Position numbers and translations under genes: made by a program. The notes below the pieces were generated by a model. It ran no database searches. It was not told the origin of the DNA and was given only the letters and a program-made list of their open reading frames with translations. This document shows positions 1 to 7,323 of a stretch of 9,180 bases of DNA, piece by piece. This DNA comes from JBOFCO01 sp051646105 (lineage in GTDB: Bacteria > Pseudomonadota > Alphaproteobacteria > Rhodobacterales > Rhodobacteraceae). The stretch spans positions 1 to 9,180 of the forward strand of contig JBOFCO010000107.1 in the NCBI GenBank assembly GCA_051646105.1. Reading direction: 5' to 3'. Numbering within the stretch: the stretch's first letter is position 1; every line of letters starts with the position of its first letter.

Positions 1-896
1 ATCTCGATGGTCAGTTCCAACCCGGCATCGCCGCCTCGTTTGAAGCTTTCAGGTCGGATGCCCACTGTCACCTCGCTGCCCTGCGCCGGTGGGTGGGTCA
101 GGTGACCCAAAGGGATCGACTGGTTGCCAAACTCGGGCAGACGCACCGTGTCCTGCTCGACCACACCAGCCAGAAAGTTCATCTTCGGGCTGCCGATAAA
201 GCCCGCCACAAACAGGTTGTCGGGATCATCATACAGCGCCAAAGGCGAGCCGACCTGTTCAACCACACCCGCCCGCATCACCACGATCTTGTCGGCCAGT
301 GTCATCGCCTCGACCTGATCATGGGTCACATAGATGATGGTCGTGGCCAGCTCCTTGTGCAGCCGCGCCACTTCGATCCGCATATGGACGCGCAATTCGG
401 CGTCCAGATTGGACAGGGGTTCATCGAACAGGAACACATCGGGATGACGCACAATCGCGCGGCCAATGGCCACACGCTGGCGTTGTCCGCCAGACAGATC
501 CTTGGGGCGGCGGTCCAGCAGCGGCCCCAATTCCAGAATCCGCGCCGCCTCGTTCACCGCCTGCGCGATTTCATCCTTTGGCTTTTTGGCAAAGCGCAGC
601 GCAAACCCCATGTTTTCGCGCACCGTCATATGCGGGTAAAGCGCATAGCTTTGGAACACCATGGCAATGCCACGCTGCGCGGGGTCCACGTCATTCATCC
701 GTTTGTCACCGATGAACAGATCGCCACCGCTGATTTCTTCCAGCCCGGCAATCATCCGCAGCAACGTTGATTTGCCGCAACCCGAAGGCCCGACAAAGAC
801 CACGAATTCTCCGGGTGCTATGTCCAGGTCAACGCCCTTGATCACCTCGACAGCGTCGTAAGACTTCCGCACCCCACGCAGTTTCAACCCGGTCAT
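1..896 (-). CDS. Sugar ABC transporter ATP-binding protein, MalK/UgpC type (partial, C-terminus off the left edge)
   Basis: This is the cytoplasmic ATPase that powers a CUT1 sugar importer. I read 298 codons from an ATG at 896. Visible motifs are Walker A GPSGCGKST (residues about 36-44), the Q-loop in VFQSYALYP (82), the signature LSGGQRQRV (134-142), Walker B VFLFDEP (154-160), the D-loop SNLD (162-165) and the switch histidine in VTHDQ (192). After the nucleotide-binding domain comes the start of the MalK-type C-terminal regulatory (TOBE/OB) region, including a GIRPE motif. Family members are usually about 330-370 residues, so roughly 35-70 residues are missing beyond the window. The ATG lies 10 nt after the GH2 stop codon with a GGGGGC ribosome-binding stretch, so it is the last visible gene of the operon. 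ATPases of this class can serve several importers, so the substrate cannot be read from this gene. Confidence 0.95.
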   Translation of the reverse strand, partial: MTGLKLRGVRKSYDAVEVIKGVDLDIAPGEFVVFVGPSGCGKSTLLRMIAGLEEISGGDLFIGDKRMNDVDPAQRGIAMVFQSYALYPHMTVRENMGFALRFAKKPKDEIAQAVNEAARILELGPLLDRRPKDLSGGQRQRVAIGRAIVRHPDVFLFDEPLSNLDAELRVHMRIEVARLHKELATTIIYVTHDQVEAMTLADKIVVMRAGVVEQVGSPLALYDDPDNLFVAGFIGSPKMNFLAGVVEQDTVRLPEFGNQSIPLGHLTHPPAQGSEVTVGIRPESFKRGGDAGLELTIE

Positions 897-906
897 CCGA
901 TGCCCC

Positions 907-3105
907 CTATTCGGCTGTCAGGTGGATGGACGTCACACCCAGACGGTCACAATGTACCTTCACCTCGATCGGCCCCGCGCCCGTGGCCTGCACCCAGAAC
1001 CCGGTGGACCCCGCCCGCAATGGCACACAAGCCGGACCCAGACGGCTGGCCGGGCCTGATACCTCGATCGTCACCGGTTCAGGATAGAAGGGCAGCTTGT
1101 GCCCGGCCTGATCCAGCATCCGGACCATCACCCGCACCGCATCGTTGCGACCGATCCGCGTCGCATCGGCCACCACTTGCAGCGTCGTCGGCACCGCATC
1201 GCAGACGAACTGCGTCTCGGCCACCGGCTTGCCATTGATATAGCCGGTGATCGTTACCGGTTCCCATGTCATGCCCCAGTGACCCAGCTCTTCTTTGGTG
1301 AAGTTGCTCGAATCAACGATCACCGGCGCATAGGGCAGATGCGGGAACCGGTCGCGGGCGGCAGGGATGCGTTTGGGGGCAAACTGACCATAGCGCAGCT
1401 CCACCTCGTCACAGTTGGTCAGCACGATCAGCGGCAGCACCCCGCCGATGTTGCGCTCACCGCGCGCCCAGAAGGTTACAGGGGTCAGCACCACGCCCTC
1501 GGCCGGATCGCCTTGGCTGGCATAGACCGATGCCGCAAACTTTGGCTCGCGGAACATGTCCATCACACCATGGTGGCACAGCCGGTCCCCCGAGCCAAAG
1601 TCCTTGTGGGTGTTGTAGTCAAAGGCGCACCAGCCGATGGCCCCGGCAATCTGCGGGTCGCCGTACATCGCATTCAGCACCTCAAGGTGGCGCAAGACAT
1701 GCTCGGCCTGCCGCTGTTCCTGATCGTGGCTTTTGGTCGGGTACATATGGCCGCCGAATTCGGTGATCATATAGGGCACCACGCGGTCAAGCCCGGTGAC
1801 TTCCTGCTGCGGTCGCAAGGGCGTGCGCGGGCGGTTTCCGCCCAGCTCTTCGTTGCCAAGGATGAAATCATTCATCGTATAGACGTCTTCCAGCAGCTCG
1901 CTTTCGGTGATGTAGCGCACGCCGCCCGTCGGCCGCGTCGCATCCAGCGCCCGCGCAACCCGGTTGGTTTCAGCATAGAAATCGTGATCATCCTGCGACT
2001 CGTTGATCCGCACACCCCAGATGAAAATCGACGGATGGTTCCAGTCGCGCCGGATCATCCGGCGCACGTTTTCCACCGATTCCGCCTTCCACTTTTCACC
2101 GCCGATGTGCTGCCAGCCGGGAATTTCCTCAAAAACCAACAGGCCAATTTCATCGCACCGATCCAGAAAATAGCCGGACTGCGGATAATGCGATGTGCGC
2201 ACCGTGTTCAGCCGCAGACCATATTTCAGAATATCCGCATCGCGTTCTTGCGCCGCACGGCCCAGGGCATAGCCGACATAAGGAAACGACTGATGCCGGT
2301 TCAACCCGCGCAGCTTCAAAGGCTTGCCGTTCAGCGCAAAGCCTTCGGCGGTAAAGGCCACATGGCGAAAGCCAAAGCGGGTCGCGGTGGCATCGCGCCC
2401 GTGGGGCGTTTCAAGATCAAGATGCAGATGGTAAAGTGCGGGGTTCTGAATATCCCACAGCGCGATGCCTGTCAGTCCGGCCAACTCAATCCGCAGCCCG
2501 TCACCCGTCACCGTCGCACGGGTGCTGGCCACATCCTGCCCTGCCGCATCGCGCAGGGTCGCGGTCAGGGAACCCGACAGGGGCAGCCCCTGCGGGTTGT
2601 CCAACGCCACATCCACCGTCACCGATTTCTGCGCCGCCAGCACATAGGGGGTTTCGATCTTGTGCAGGCCAATGGAAACCGGGGCCTTCACGATCAGCCA
2701 GACCTCACGGTACAGGCCCGCATAGGTCAGGTAATCAATCACGCCGCCAAAGGGCGGAATCTCGGGGTTCTCGCTGCCGTCGATTTCCACCGTCACCGTG
2801 TTGTCACCGGCCAGCACCTGCCCGGTCAGTCGGGCCTCGAACGGGGTATAGCCATCGGCATGGGTGATCAGTTCCACCCCATTCAACAGCACCCGCGCGT
2901 TCGCCATTGCGGCATCAAAGCGCAACAACACCTCTTGGCCGGCCCAAGCAGGATCGGCGGCAAAGGTCTTTTGATAGGTAAAGCGGCGCTGATAGGCCTT
3001 TTCGTCGAAATACGAAAACGGCAGGTCCACCGCGTTGTGTGGCAGGCGCACGGTATCGCGGCCCTGAAACAGCCAGTTGTCATTGAAGTCAGTGCAGAGG
3101 CGCAT
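907..3105 (-). CDS. Glycoside hydrolase family 2 protein, beta-galactosidase-like, cytoplasmic
   Basis: This 732-residue retaining glycosidase is expected to cleave a terminal beta-linked sugar from an imported saccharide. Domain order is typical of GH2: a jelly-roll sugar-binding domain (about 1-140), an Ig-like domain (about 145-245), a TIM barrel (about 250-530) and C-terminal beta-sandwich domains (about 540-732). The likely acid/base is Glu369 in WGVRINES and the nucleophile is Glu449 in MITEFGG, 80 residues apart. There is no signal peptide (it starts MRLCTDFNDNWLF), so it should act in the cytoplasm on transported substrate. It starts 12 nt after the second permease and ends 10 nt before the ATPase, so it sits inside the transporter operon. 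The Asn-x-Lys motif that marks beta-glucuronidases is not seen in the matching loop (around GDRLCHHGVMD, 506-515). I therefore favour beta-galactosidase or a related exo-glycosidase, but exact specificity is not settled by sequence. The AAGG upstream is a weak ribosome-binding site. Confidence 0.92.
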   Translation of the reverse strand: MRLCTDFNDNWLFQGRDTVRLPHNAVDLPFSYFDEKAYQRRFTYQKTFAADPAWAGQEVLLRFDAAMANARVLLNGVELITHADGYTPFEARLTGQVLAGDNTVTVEIDGSENPEIPPFGGVIDYLTYAGLYREVWLIVKAPVSIGLHKIETPYVLAAQKSVTVDVALDNPQGLPLSGSLTATLRDAAGQDVASTRATVTGDGLRIELAGLTGIALWDIQNPALYHLHLDLETPHGRDATATRFGFRHVAFTAEGFALNGKPLKLRGLNRHQSFPYVGYALGRAAQERDADILKYGLRLNTVRTSHYPQSGYFLDRCDEIGLLVFEEIPGWQHIGGEKWKAESVENVRRMIRRDWNHPSIFIWGVRINESQDDHDFYAETNRVARALDATRPTGGVRYITESELLEDVYTMNDFILGNEELGGNRPRTPLRPQQEVTGLDRVVPYMITEFGGHMYPTKSHDQEQRQAEHVLRHLEVLNAMYGDPQIAGAIGWCAFDYNTHKDFGSGDRLCHHGVMDMFREPKFAASVYASQGDPAEGVVLTPVTFWARGERNIGGVLPLIVLTNCDEVELRYGQFAPKRIPAARDRFPHLPYAPVIVDSSNFTKEELGHWGMTWEPVTITGYINGKPVAETQFVCDAVPTTLQVVADATRIGRNDAVRVMVRMLDQAGHKLPFYPEPVTIEVSGPASRLGPACVPLRAGSTGFWVQATGAGPIEVKVHCDRLGVTSIHLTAE

Positions 3106-3117
3106 AGCAGGTCAACC

Positions 3118-3936
3118 TTATTTGACAGACCCTGTCAGCCCTTCGACAAAGCGACGCTGAAGCAGGAAGAAAACAATGATGGTGGGCAGGGTCGCCAGAA
3201 CGGTTGCCACCATGACAACGCCGTAATCCGGGTAGTAGGACGAGGCGAGCGATGAGACGACCAGCGTCAGCGTCTTGTTGTCGTTGGTCTGCAAGACGAT
3301 CAGTGGCCACAGGTAGTTGTTCCAGTTCGCCATGAACACGATGATGATGGCAGCGGCATAAGTGGACCGCATCACCGGCAGGTAGATGTAAAGAAAGATC
3401 TGCCATTCCTTCAGCCCGTCAATCTTGGCCGCATCGCGCAATTCATGCGGAAAGGCTTTGGTGGCCTGACGGAAGTAGAAGATGATGAAGACCGACGCGA
3501 TGCTGGGCAGCAGGATGGCGGTGAAGGTGTTGATCAGCGTCAGCTTGGCCATCATCACGAACAGCGGCACCATGATCGCTGCAAACGGGATCGACAGCGT
3601 CAGCAGCAGCACCGCGAACACGCGCTCGCGGGTTTTGGACGGAAACATCTCGAACGCATAGCCCGCCAGCGATGATATGGCCAAGGTCAGGATGGTGCCC
3701 ACAATCGCCAGAAAGGCCGAATTCCAGAACACCTGCAGCATATCCACCTGCGCGAACAGATTGGCGATGTTGTCAAACAGCGCACTGCCAAAAGTCACCT
3801 TGCCCTTGATGATGTCGTTGGCGGTGTTGGTGGTGCCGACCAGCATCCAGAAGAACGGAAAGATCGACACGAACGCCGCCAGTGAAAGCGCGCCATAAAC
3901 CAGCCCCAAGCGCAGCTGTGCAAAAATCCGGGTCAT
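3118..3936 (-). CDS. Carbohydrate ABC transporter permease, MalG/LacG type
   Basis: This 272-residue inner-membrane protein is one half of the translocation pore of a CUT1 sugar importer. It has about six hydrophobic segments, beginning with one near residues 10-33 and ending with one near 238-259. The cytoplasmic coupling loop that docks on the ATPase is present as a variant EAA motif, DAAKIDG, within residues 165-187 and ending in YLP. The length matches LacG/MalG-like permeases of about 270-300 residues. The start ATG at 3936 overlaps the TGA of the preceding permease in an ATGA arrangement, which indicates translational coupling and equal production of the two pore subunits. The GH2 gene follows after a 12-nt gap. 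Confidence 0.95.
   Translation of the reverse strand: MTRIFAQLRLGLVYGALSLAAFVSIFPFFWMLVGTTNTANDIIKGKVTFGSALFDNIANLFAQVDMLQVFWNSAFLAIVGTILTLAISSLAGYAFEMFPSKTRERVFAVLLLTLSIPFAAIMVPLFVMMAKLTLINTFTAILLPSIASVFIIFYFRQATKAFPHELRDAAKIDGLKEWQIFLYIYLPVMRSTYAAAIIIVFMANWNNYLWPLIVLQTNDNKTLTLVVSSLASSYYPDYGVVMVATVLATLPTIIVFFLLQRRFVEGLTGSVK
3933..3936 (-). promoter_or_regulatory. ATGA stop-start overlap coupling the two permease genes
   Basis: The TGA of the MalF-type permease (3933-3935) shares bases with the ATG of the MalG-type permease (3934-3936). Ribosomes can re-start directly, which keeps the two pore subunits in balance. Confidence 0.85.
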
Positions 3937-4817
3937 GCCTTGCGATCCCTTGCGACCAGAAACTGCAGGAAAGACAGCACCGCAACCAGAATGACGATCA
4001 CATAAGACACCGTCGCGGCATAACCGAGACTGGGCATGAACTTGAAGGTCAGGTTGTAGATGTACAGCGACAGCGTCAGCGTCGAATCCGACGGCCCCCC
4101 CATGGTGATGTTGTTCACCTCATCAAACAGTTGCAGCGTGCCGATGGTGGAAATCACCGTCGTGAACAGGATCACCGGTTTCAACATCGGCAAGGTGATG
4201 TAGACAAACCGCGCCCAGGCCGGAACGCCATCAATCCGCGCCGCCTCGTAGATCGACTTGTCGACGTTCTGCATCGCGGCCAGATAAAAGATCATGTTGT
4301 ACCCGGTCCAACGCCAGGTGATGGCCAGAATGATCACGGTGCGGGCCCAGAACGGATCGCCCAGCCATGAAATCGGCGCATCCATCAGATGCAATGCGAT
4401 GGCCAGATCATTGATGACGCCATCGCTGGCGAACATCGACTTGAACAGGATCGAATACGCCACCAGCGAGGTGACACAGGGCAGGAAGATCGCCGTGCGG
4501 AAAAAGCCACGGAACCGCAGCTTGGGGTTGTTCAGCGCCGCCGCGAACAGCAGGGCCAACACGATCATGATGGGCACCTGCACCACCAGAAAGATTCCGG
4601 TATTGGTCAGCGCCCGCAGAAACACCGGATCTTGCGTCAGCCGGATGATATTGGTCAGGCCGCCAAAGCTGTGGCTCATCCCACGTCCGGTCTGAAAGCT
4701 CATCCACAGTGACCAGATGATCGGATATACCATGAACAGGCCCAACAGCACCAAAGTGGGCGCGATGAACAGCCAGCCGCTGCGTTGCTCGGCGCGACCG
4801 ATGCGCGATTTTGCCAT
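3933..4817 (-). CDS. Carbohydrate ABC transporter permease, MalF/LacF type
   Basis: This 294-residue inner-membrane protein is the partner pore subunit of the importer. I see six hydrophobic segments at roughly 13-37, 71-95, 105-128, 158-181, 212-234 and 265-288. The ATPase-contacting EAA loop runs from about residue 191, EAARIDGVPAWARFVYITLP. An upstream extension is possible, to about 4892, but I chose the ATG at 4817 (MAKSRIGRAEQRSGW). It sits just after a GGGGGGAG ribosome-binding stretch, and the extension would consist of the stem-loop DNA before the gene. Its length fits LacF-like proteins. It has no extra periplasmic P2 domain of the kind seen in enteric MalF. Confidence 0.95.
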   Translation of the reverse strand: MAKSRIGRAEQRSGWLFIAPTLVLLGLFMVYPIIWSLWMSFQTGRGMSHSFGGLTNIIRLTQDPVFLRALTNTGIFLVVQVPIMIVLALLFAAALNNPKLRFRGFFRTAIFLPCVTSLVAYSILFKSMFASDGVINDLAIALHLMDAPISWLGDPFWARTVIILAITWRWTGYNMIFYLAAMQNVDKSIYEAARIDGVPAWARFVYITLPMLKPVILFTTVISTIGTLQLFDEVNNITMGGPSDSTLTLSLYIYNLTFKFMPSLGYAATVSYVIVILVAVLSFLQFLVARDRKA

Positions 4818-4841
4818 AGCTCCCCCCAAAGTTCGGTCAAG

Positions 4842-4882
4842 GACCACAGCACCGCCCCCCGTGTCCCGGTGGCGCTGTGGTC
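4842..4882 (-). promoter_or_regulatory. Stem-loop upstream of the first permease gene
   Basis: GACCACAGC (4842-4850) pairs perfectly with GCTGTGGTC (4874-4882), giving 9 bp. After an A-C mismatch a further CC/GG pair is possible, leaving a loop of about 17 nt. It begins about 15 nt upstream of the permease ribosome-binding stretch and lies in the transcript between the binding-protein and permease genes. Confidence 0.6.
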
Positions 4883-4891
4883 TTGCATACA

Positions 4892-4921
4892 CCTGACCGG
4901 GGCGCGGTTGCCCCGGTCAGG
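4892..4921 (-). terminator. Perfect 12-bp stem-loop just after the binding-protein gene: attenuator or mRNA-stabilising hairpin
   Basis: CCTGACCGGGGC (4892-4903) and GCCCCGGTCAGG (4910-4921) form an uninterrupted 12-bp GC-rich stem with a 6-nt loop. It starts 6 nt after the TAA of the binding-protein gene. No U-run follows on the minus strand (the next bases are TGTATG), so it is not a classic full terminator. A hairpin here commonly protects the upstream mRNA from 3' decay or causes partial termination, so that more binding protein than permease is made. Confidence 0.7.
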
Positions 4922-4927
4922 CTTGGG

Positions 4928-6199
4928 TTACTTGATCTGCGCGCGCACTTGCGCGTCAATCGCAGCGATGGCGTCATCAATCGAGCCGCCTTCGGCCAGT
5001 GCGGGCAATTGCGCCGCAACGGCTGCGTCCACTTCATTGGTGAAGATGCCGTAGTTCACAGCAGGAACCGCCGCCAACCAGTCCGAGAAGCTTTGCCACA
5101 CGGCCTGCCCGCCAAAATAGGCATCGTTGGCCTTGTAGGCTTCGCCCTCACGCGCGGCCAGAAGCGAGCCAAGCGCACCCTGATCGACCAGGATTTTCTG
5201 ATAGAAATCAACGTCCTTGCCCCAGACTTCGGCCAGGAAATCCACAGCCTCATCCTTTTCCGCCGACGACGACAGCACGTACCAGCTGGAACCACCAAGG
5301 TTCGAAGCATGGGTCGCACCTTCGACACCCGGCATTTTCGGCAACGGGGCCACGCCCCACTGGCCCGACATGTTGGCGGCCTTGATCGTGGCCGTCATCC
5401 AGACGCCGGTAAAGACAGAGGCCACTTCGCCACTGACAAAACCGCCGGTGTATTCCGTCCAGCCAGACACCGGCTTGTAGATTTCCTTGGTCTGCAACAG
5501 CTTGGCATAGGTGGACAGCGCCGCCTTGAACTTGGCATCACCCGCAATCGCCGGCTGGCCATCGGCGGTGAAATACCAGCCGCCCATGGATTGCAGCAAA
5601 ATCCGAAGCGCCCCGGCGTCGTTCAGATCCACGCCCAACATCGGATGGCCGGTCTTTTCCTTCACCACTTTGGCGATTTCAATAAACTGGTCCCAGTCAA
5701 TGTCTTGCAGATCGGCGGCGGAATAACCCGCTTCGGCCAGAATGTCGGTGCGATAGAACAGGCCGGTCACGCCGGAATCGAAGGGCATCGAATAGGTGTT
5801 GCCGTCTACGGTGGCCAGCTCAACCTTGTAGGGGGCAAAGCCGCTGTAGTCGATCTTGCCATTCAGCGGCTCAAACGCGCCGGGGAAGGACAGCAGGTAT
5901 TTCTGGGCGCCATAATCTTCGATCAGCACGATGTCCGGCAGGCCCTCGGTGGTGCCGGATGCCAATTGCGCCTGCAGCTTCTGTTCAAGGTCTGCCTTGG
6001 CGAAATCAACCAGATTGATCGTCATATCGGGGTGCGAAGCTGAATAACGGGCCGCCGCCTCTTTCATCGTCGCGCCGTTGAAATTCGGGTCCCAGCTCCA
6101 GACTGTGACTTCTCCTGCCAAGGCCGACGTCATCGCCAGCAGGCTGATGCCGGTGGCCAAGAAGACCGACTTTCGCGCGCGGATAAGCATTTGATTCAT
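4928..6199 (-). CDS. Extracellular (periplasmic) sugar-binding protein of an ABC importer, family 1
   Basis: This 423-residue protein captures the sugar in the periplasm and delivers it to the two permeases. It starts with a clear signal peptide: positive residues MNQMLIRARK, a hydrophobic core VFLATGISLLAM, and a likely signal peptidase I cut after TSALA (residue 28), giving a mature protein starting GEVTVWSWD. The mature part has the features of CUT1 solute-binding proteins, such as a VTVWSWDPN first strand, a PDIVLIEDYGAQ segment, MPFDSGVTGLFYRTDIL, and an LGGSSWYVLSSSAEKDEAVDFL region. I chose the ATG at 6199 because a strong GGGAGG lies 5 nt upstream. Longer reading from 6274 would swallow the leader and bury the signal peptide. 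It is the first gene of the operon, behind a candidate operator, and two stem-loops follow it, which fits higher production of this subunit. The exact ligand is not readable. Confidence 0.95.
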   Translation of the reverse strand: MNQMLIRARKSVFLATGISLLAMTSALAGEVTVWSWDPNFNGATMKEAAARYSASHPDMTINLVDFAKADLEQKLQAQLASGTTEGLPDIVLIEDYGAQKYLLSFPGAFEPLNGKIDYSGFAPYKVELATVDGNTYSMPFDSGVTGLFYRTDILAEAGYSAADLQDIDWDQFIEIAKVVKEKTGHPMLGVDLNDAGALRILLQSMGGWYFTADGQPAIAGDAKFKAALSTYAKLLQTKEIYKPVSGWTEYTGGFVSGEVASVFTGVWMTATIKAANMSGQWGVAPLPKMPGVEGATHASNLGGSSWYVLSSSAEKDEAVDFLAEVWGKDVDFYQKILVDQGALGSLLAAREGEAYKANDAYFGGQAVWQSFSDWLAAVPAVNYGIFTNEVDAAVAAQLPALAEGGSIDDAIAAIDAQVRAQIK

Positions 6200-6204
6200 G
6201 TTTT

Positions 6205-6210
6205 CCTCCC
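6205..6210 (-). promoter_or_regulatory. Strong ribosome-binding site of the binding-protein gene
   Basis: On the minus strand GGGAGG is followed by the 5-nt spacer AAAAC and then ATG. This is close to an ideal Shine-Dalgarno sequence. It decides the start at 6199 over upstream in-frame options and over the nearby second ATG at 6190. Confidence 0.8.
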
Positions 6211-6215
6211 ATGAC

Positions 6216-6237
6216 CGAGACTCATTTTCTGGTCTCG
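6216..6237 (-). promoter_or_regulatory. Small hairpin in the 5' leader of the sugar operon
   Basis: CGAGAC (6216-6221) and GTCTCG (6232-6237) form a perfect 6-bp stem around a 10-nt AT-rich loop. It lies between the candidate promoters and the ribosome-binding site of the binding-protein gene, ending about 6 nt upstream of GGGAGG. It could stabilise the 5' end of the mRNA, or be chance. Confidence 0.35.
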
Positions 6238-6245
6238 CAACTGGA

Positions 6246-6288
6246 AGGCTAGCGCGTTCCGATACGTCGCGCAAGTAAATTTAGTAAA
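6246..6288 (-). promoter_or_regulatory. Candidate promoter region for the sugar operon
   Basis: Two weak sigma-70-like pairs can be drawn on the minus strand. One is TTTACT (6283-6288), an 18-nt spacer, then TATCGG (6259-6264); its -35 lies inside the palindrome. The other is TTGCGC (6269-6274), a 17-nt spacer, then TAGCCT (6246-6251). Neither matches the consensus well and I cannot choose between them. A promoter somewhere here is expected, because the operon's first gene and the candidate operator are here. Confidence 0.3.
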
Positions 6289-6296
6289 ATTTTACT
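6283..6296. promoter_or_regulatory. Perfect 14-bp palindrome, likely operator of the LacI-type regulator
   Basis: AGTAAAATTTTACT reads the same on both strands. A second, overlapping inverted repeat pairs AAGTAAA (6273-6279) with TTTACTT (6291-6297). LacI-family dimers bind palindromes of this size. The site lies between the regulator gene and the first gene of the sugar operon, and it is AT-rich in GC-rich surroundings. It overlaps the regulator's stop codon (TAA, 6292-6294) and one candidate -35 box, so binding could block RNA polymerase. Binding is inferred from position and symmetry only. Confidence 0.65.
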
Positions 6297-7323
6297 TCAC
6301 GCCCGACTTCCCCTTGCCGCGCGTGCTTGCCCGCAGGATCACACGCGACGACAGCAGGATGCATTTGGGCGTGCTGCGCCCCGACAACTGCTCAAACAGC
6401 AGATCCACCGCATTCTGCCCAATCTCTTCGGCAGGCAACCGCACGGTGGTCAACGGCGGATTAAGAAACTGCGCCACAGGAATGTCGTTAAAGCTGGCCA
6501 CGGCAATATCACCCGGAATTTTCAGGCCGGATTCGTGAATGGCGCGATAGGCCCCCACCGCCATATTGTCGTTGCCTGTAATCAGGGCATCAGGCCGCGC
6601 GCCGCTTTGCAGCAGGTTCAGCGTCAACTCGTAACCGCTTTGTTCGGTGTTATAGCCAATGCGGCACAGGTCAGGCTCGTACCGACCCTTGGCGCGCATC
6701 CAATCCTGATAGGCGGGCAGACGACGATCAGAGATGCTGGTGGTGCTGCGGGAACTGGCAATATCCCAGCCGATGAACGCCATCCGCCGATAGCCCTGAT
6801 CATCCAGGGCCTGCAACAATTTGCGCATCGCCAGATCCAGATCGCTGCGAACACTGTCATGTTCATCACCAACCGGAGAGAAATCCGCAAACACGACATT
6901 GGGGTTATGCGACATGACCCAGTCGATTTCCGCACCGCTGTGCAGGCCGATGACAATCACCCCGGCTGCGGCTTTCAACAGCGCGGGGTCTGGCACGGAA
7001 TCGGTGTGATAGACCTGCATCGCCTCAAGTTTCAGCTCATAGCAGCGGCTTTCGATGCCCAGCCGGATGCCGACATAATAGGGGTCCACCAACTCTTGGT
7101 CCGGGCGCAGAAAATGCACCAGCGCGATCTTTTGTCCAAGCCTTGTCTGGTCGGACTTGCGATCGCGGTTGCGGGGCGTGGCATAGTTCAGCGCCTCGGC
7201 CGTCTCGACGATGGACTTGCGAGTCTGGGCACTGACCGACAACGTGCTGTCAAAATTCAGCACGCGCGACACAGTGGCCGAAGACACCCCTACGGCGTCT
7301 GCAATTTGTTTGATGGTAACCAT
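6292..7323 (-). CDS. LacI/GalR-family transcriptional regulator, EbgR-like
   Basis: This 343-residue DNA-binding protein very likely controls the adjacent sugar operon. The N-terminal helix-turn-helix is clear: MVTIKQIADAVGVSSATVSRVLN (1-23), followed by a linker and a periplasmic-binding-protein-like sensor domain that also makes the dimer. Features such as DPYYVGIRLGIESRC (80-94), AHESG-type and ASFNDIPVAQFLNPPLTTVRLP segments resemble E. coli EbgR, the repressor of the evolved beta-galactosidase operon. That is a comparison from memory, not an alignment. I chose the ATG at 7323 because it begins at the usual LacI-family start. An in-frame TTG at 7398 would add 25 arginine- and proline-rich residues of no family resemblance. 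No good ribosome-binding site precedes the ATG. Its stop codon lies inside the likely operator. Repression relieved by an inducer sugar is the expected mode; activation is not excluded. Confidence 0.93.
   Translation of the reverse strand: MVTIKQIADAVGVSSATVSRVLNFDSTLSVSAQTRKSIVETAEALNYATPRNRDRKSDQTRLGQKIALVHFLRPDQELVDPYYVGIRLGIESRCYELKLEAMQVYHTDSVPDPALLKAAAGVIVIGLHSGAEIDWVMSHNPNVVFADFSPVGDEHDSVRSDLDLAMRKLLQALDDQGYRRMAFIGWDIASSRSTTSISDRRLPAYQDWMRAKGRYEPDLCRIGYNTEQSGYELTLNLLQSGARPDALITGNDNMAVGAYRAIHESGLKIPGDIAVASFNDIPVAQFLNPPLTTVRLPAEEIGQNAVDLLFEQLSGRSTPKCILLSSRVILRASTRGKGKSGVK

Noticed and set aside
93..770. A 225-codon plus-strand open frame opposite the ATPase gene
   Set aside because: Antisense to Walker A, signature and Walker B motifs; no recognisable protein features.
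1099..3255. A 718-codon open frame on the plus strand opposite the GH2 gene
   Set aside because: It is antisense to a gene with clear catalytic motifs. Its product is rich in His, Arg, Gln and Pro with no recognisable domain, as expected from the opposite strand of GC-biased codons.
4877..6043. A 388-codon open frame on the plus strand opposite the binding-protein gene
   Set aside because: Antisense shadow: no domain, His/Arg/Gly-rich composition, and it begins within the stem-loop region without a ribosome-binding site.
6200..6274. A longer binding protein starting at 6274
   Set aside because: It would place the signal peptide internally and bypass the near-ideal ribosome-binding site before 6199.
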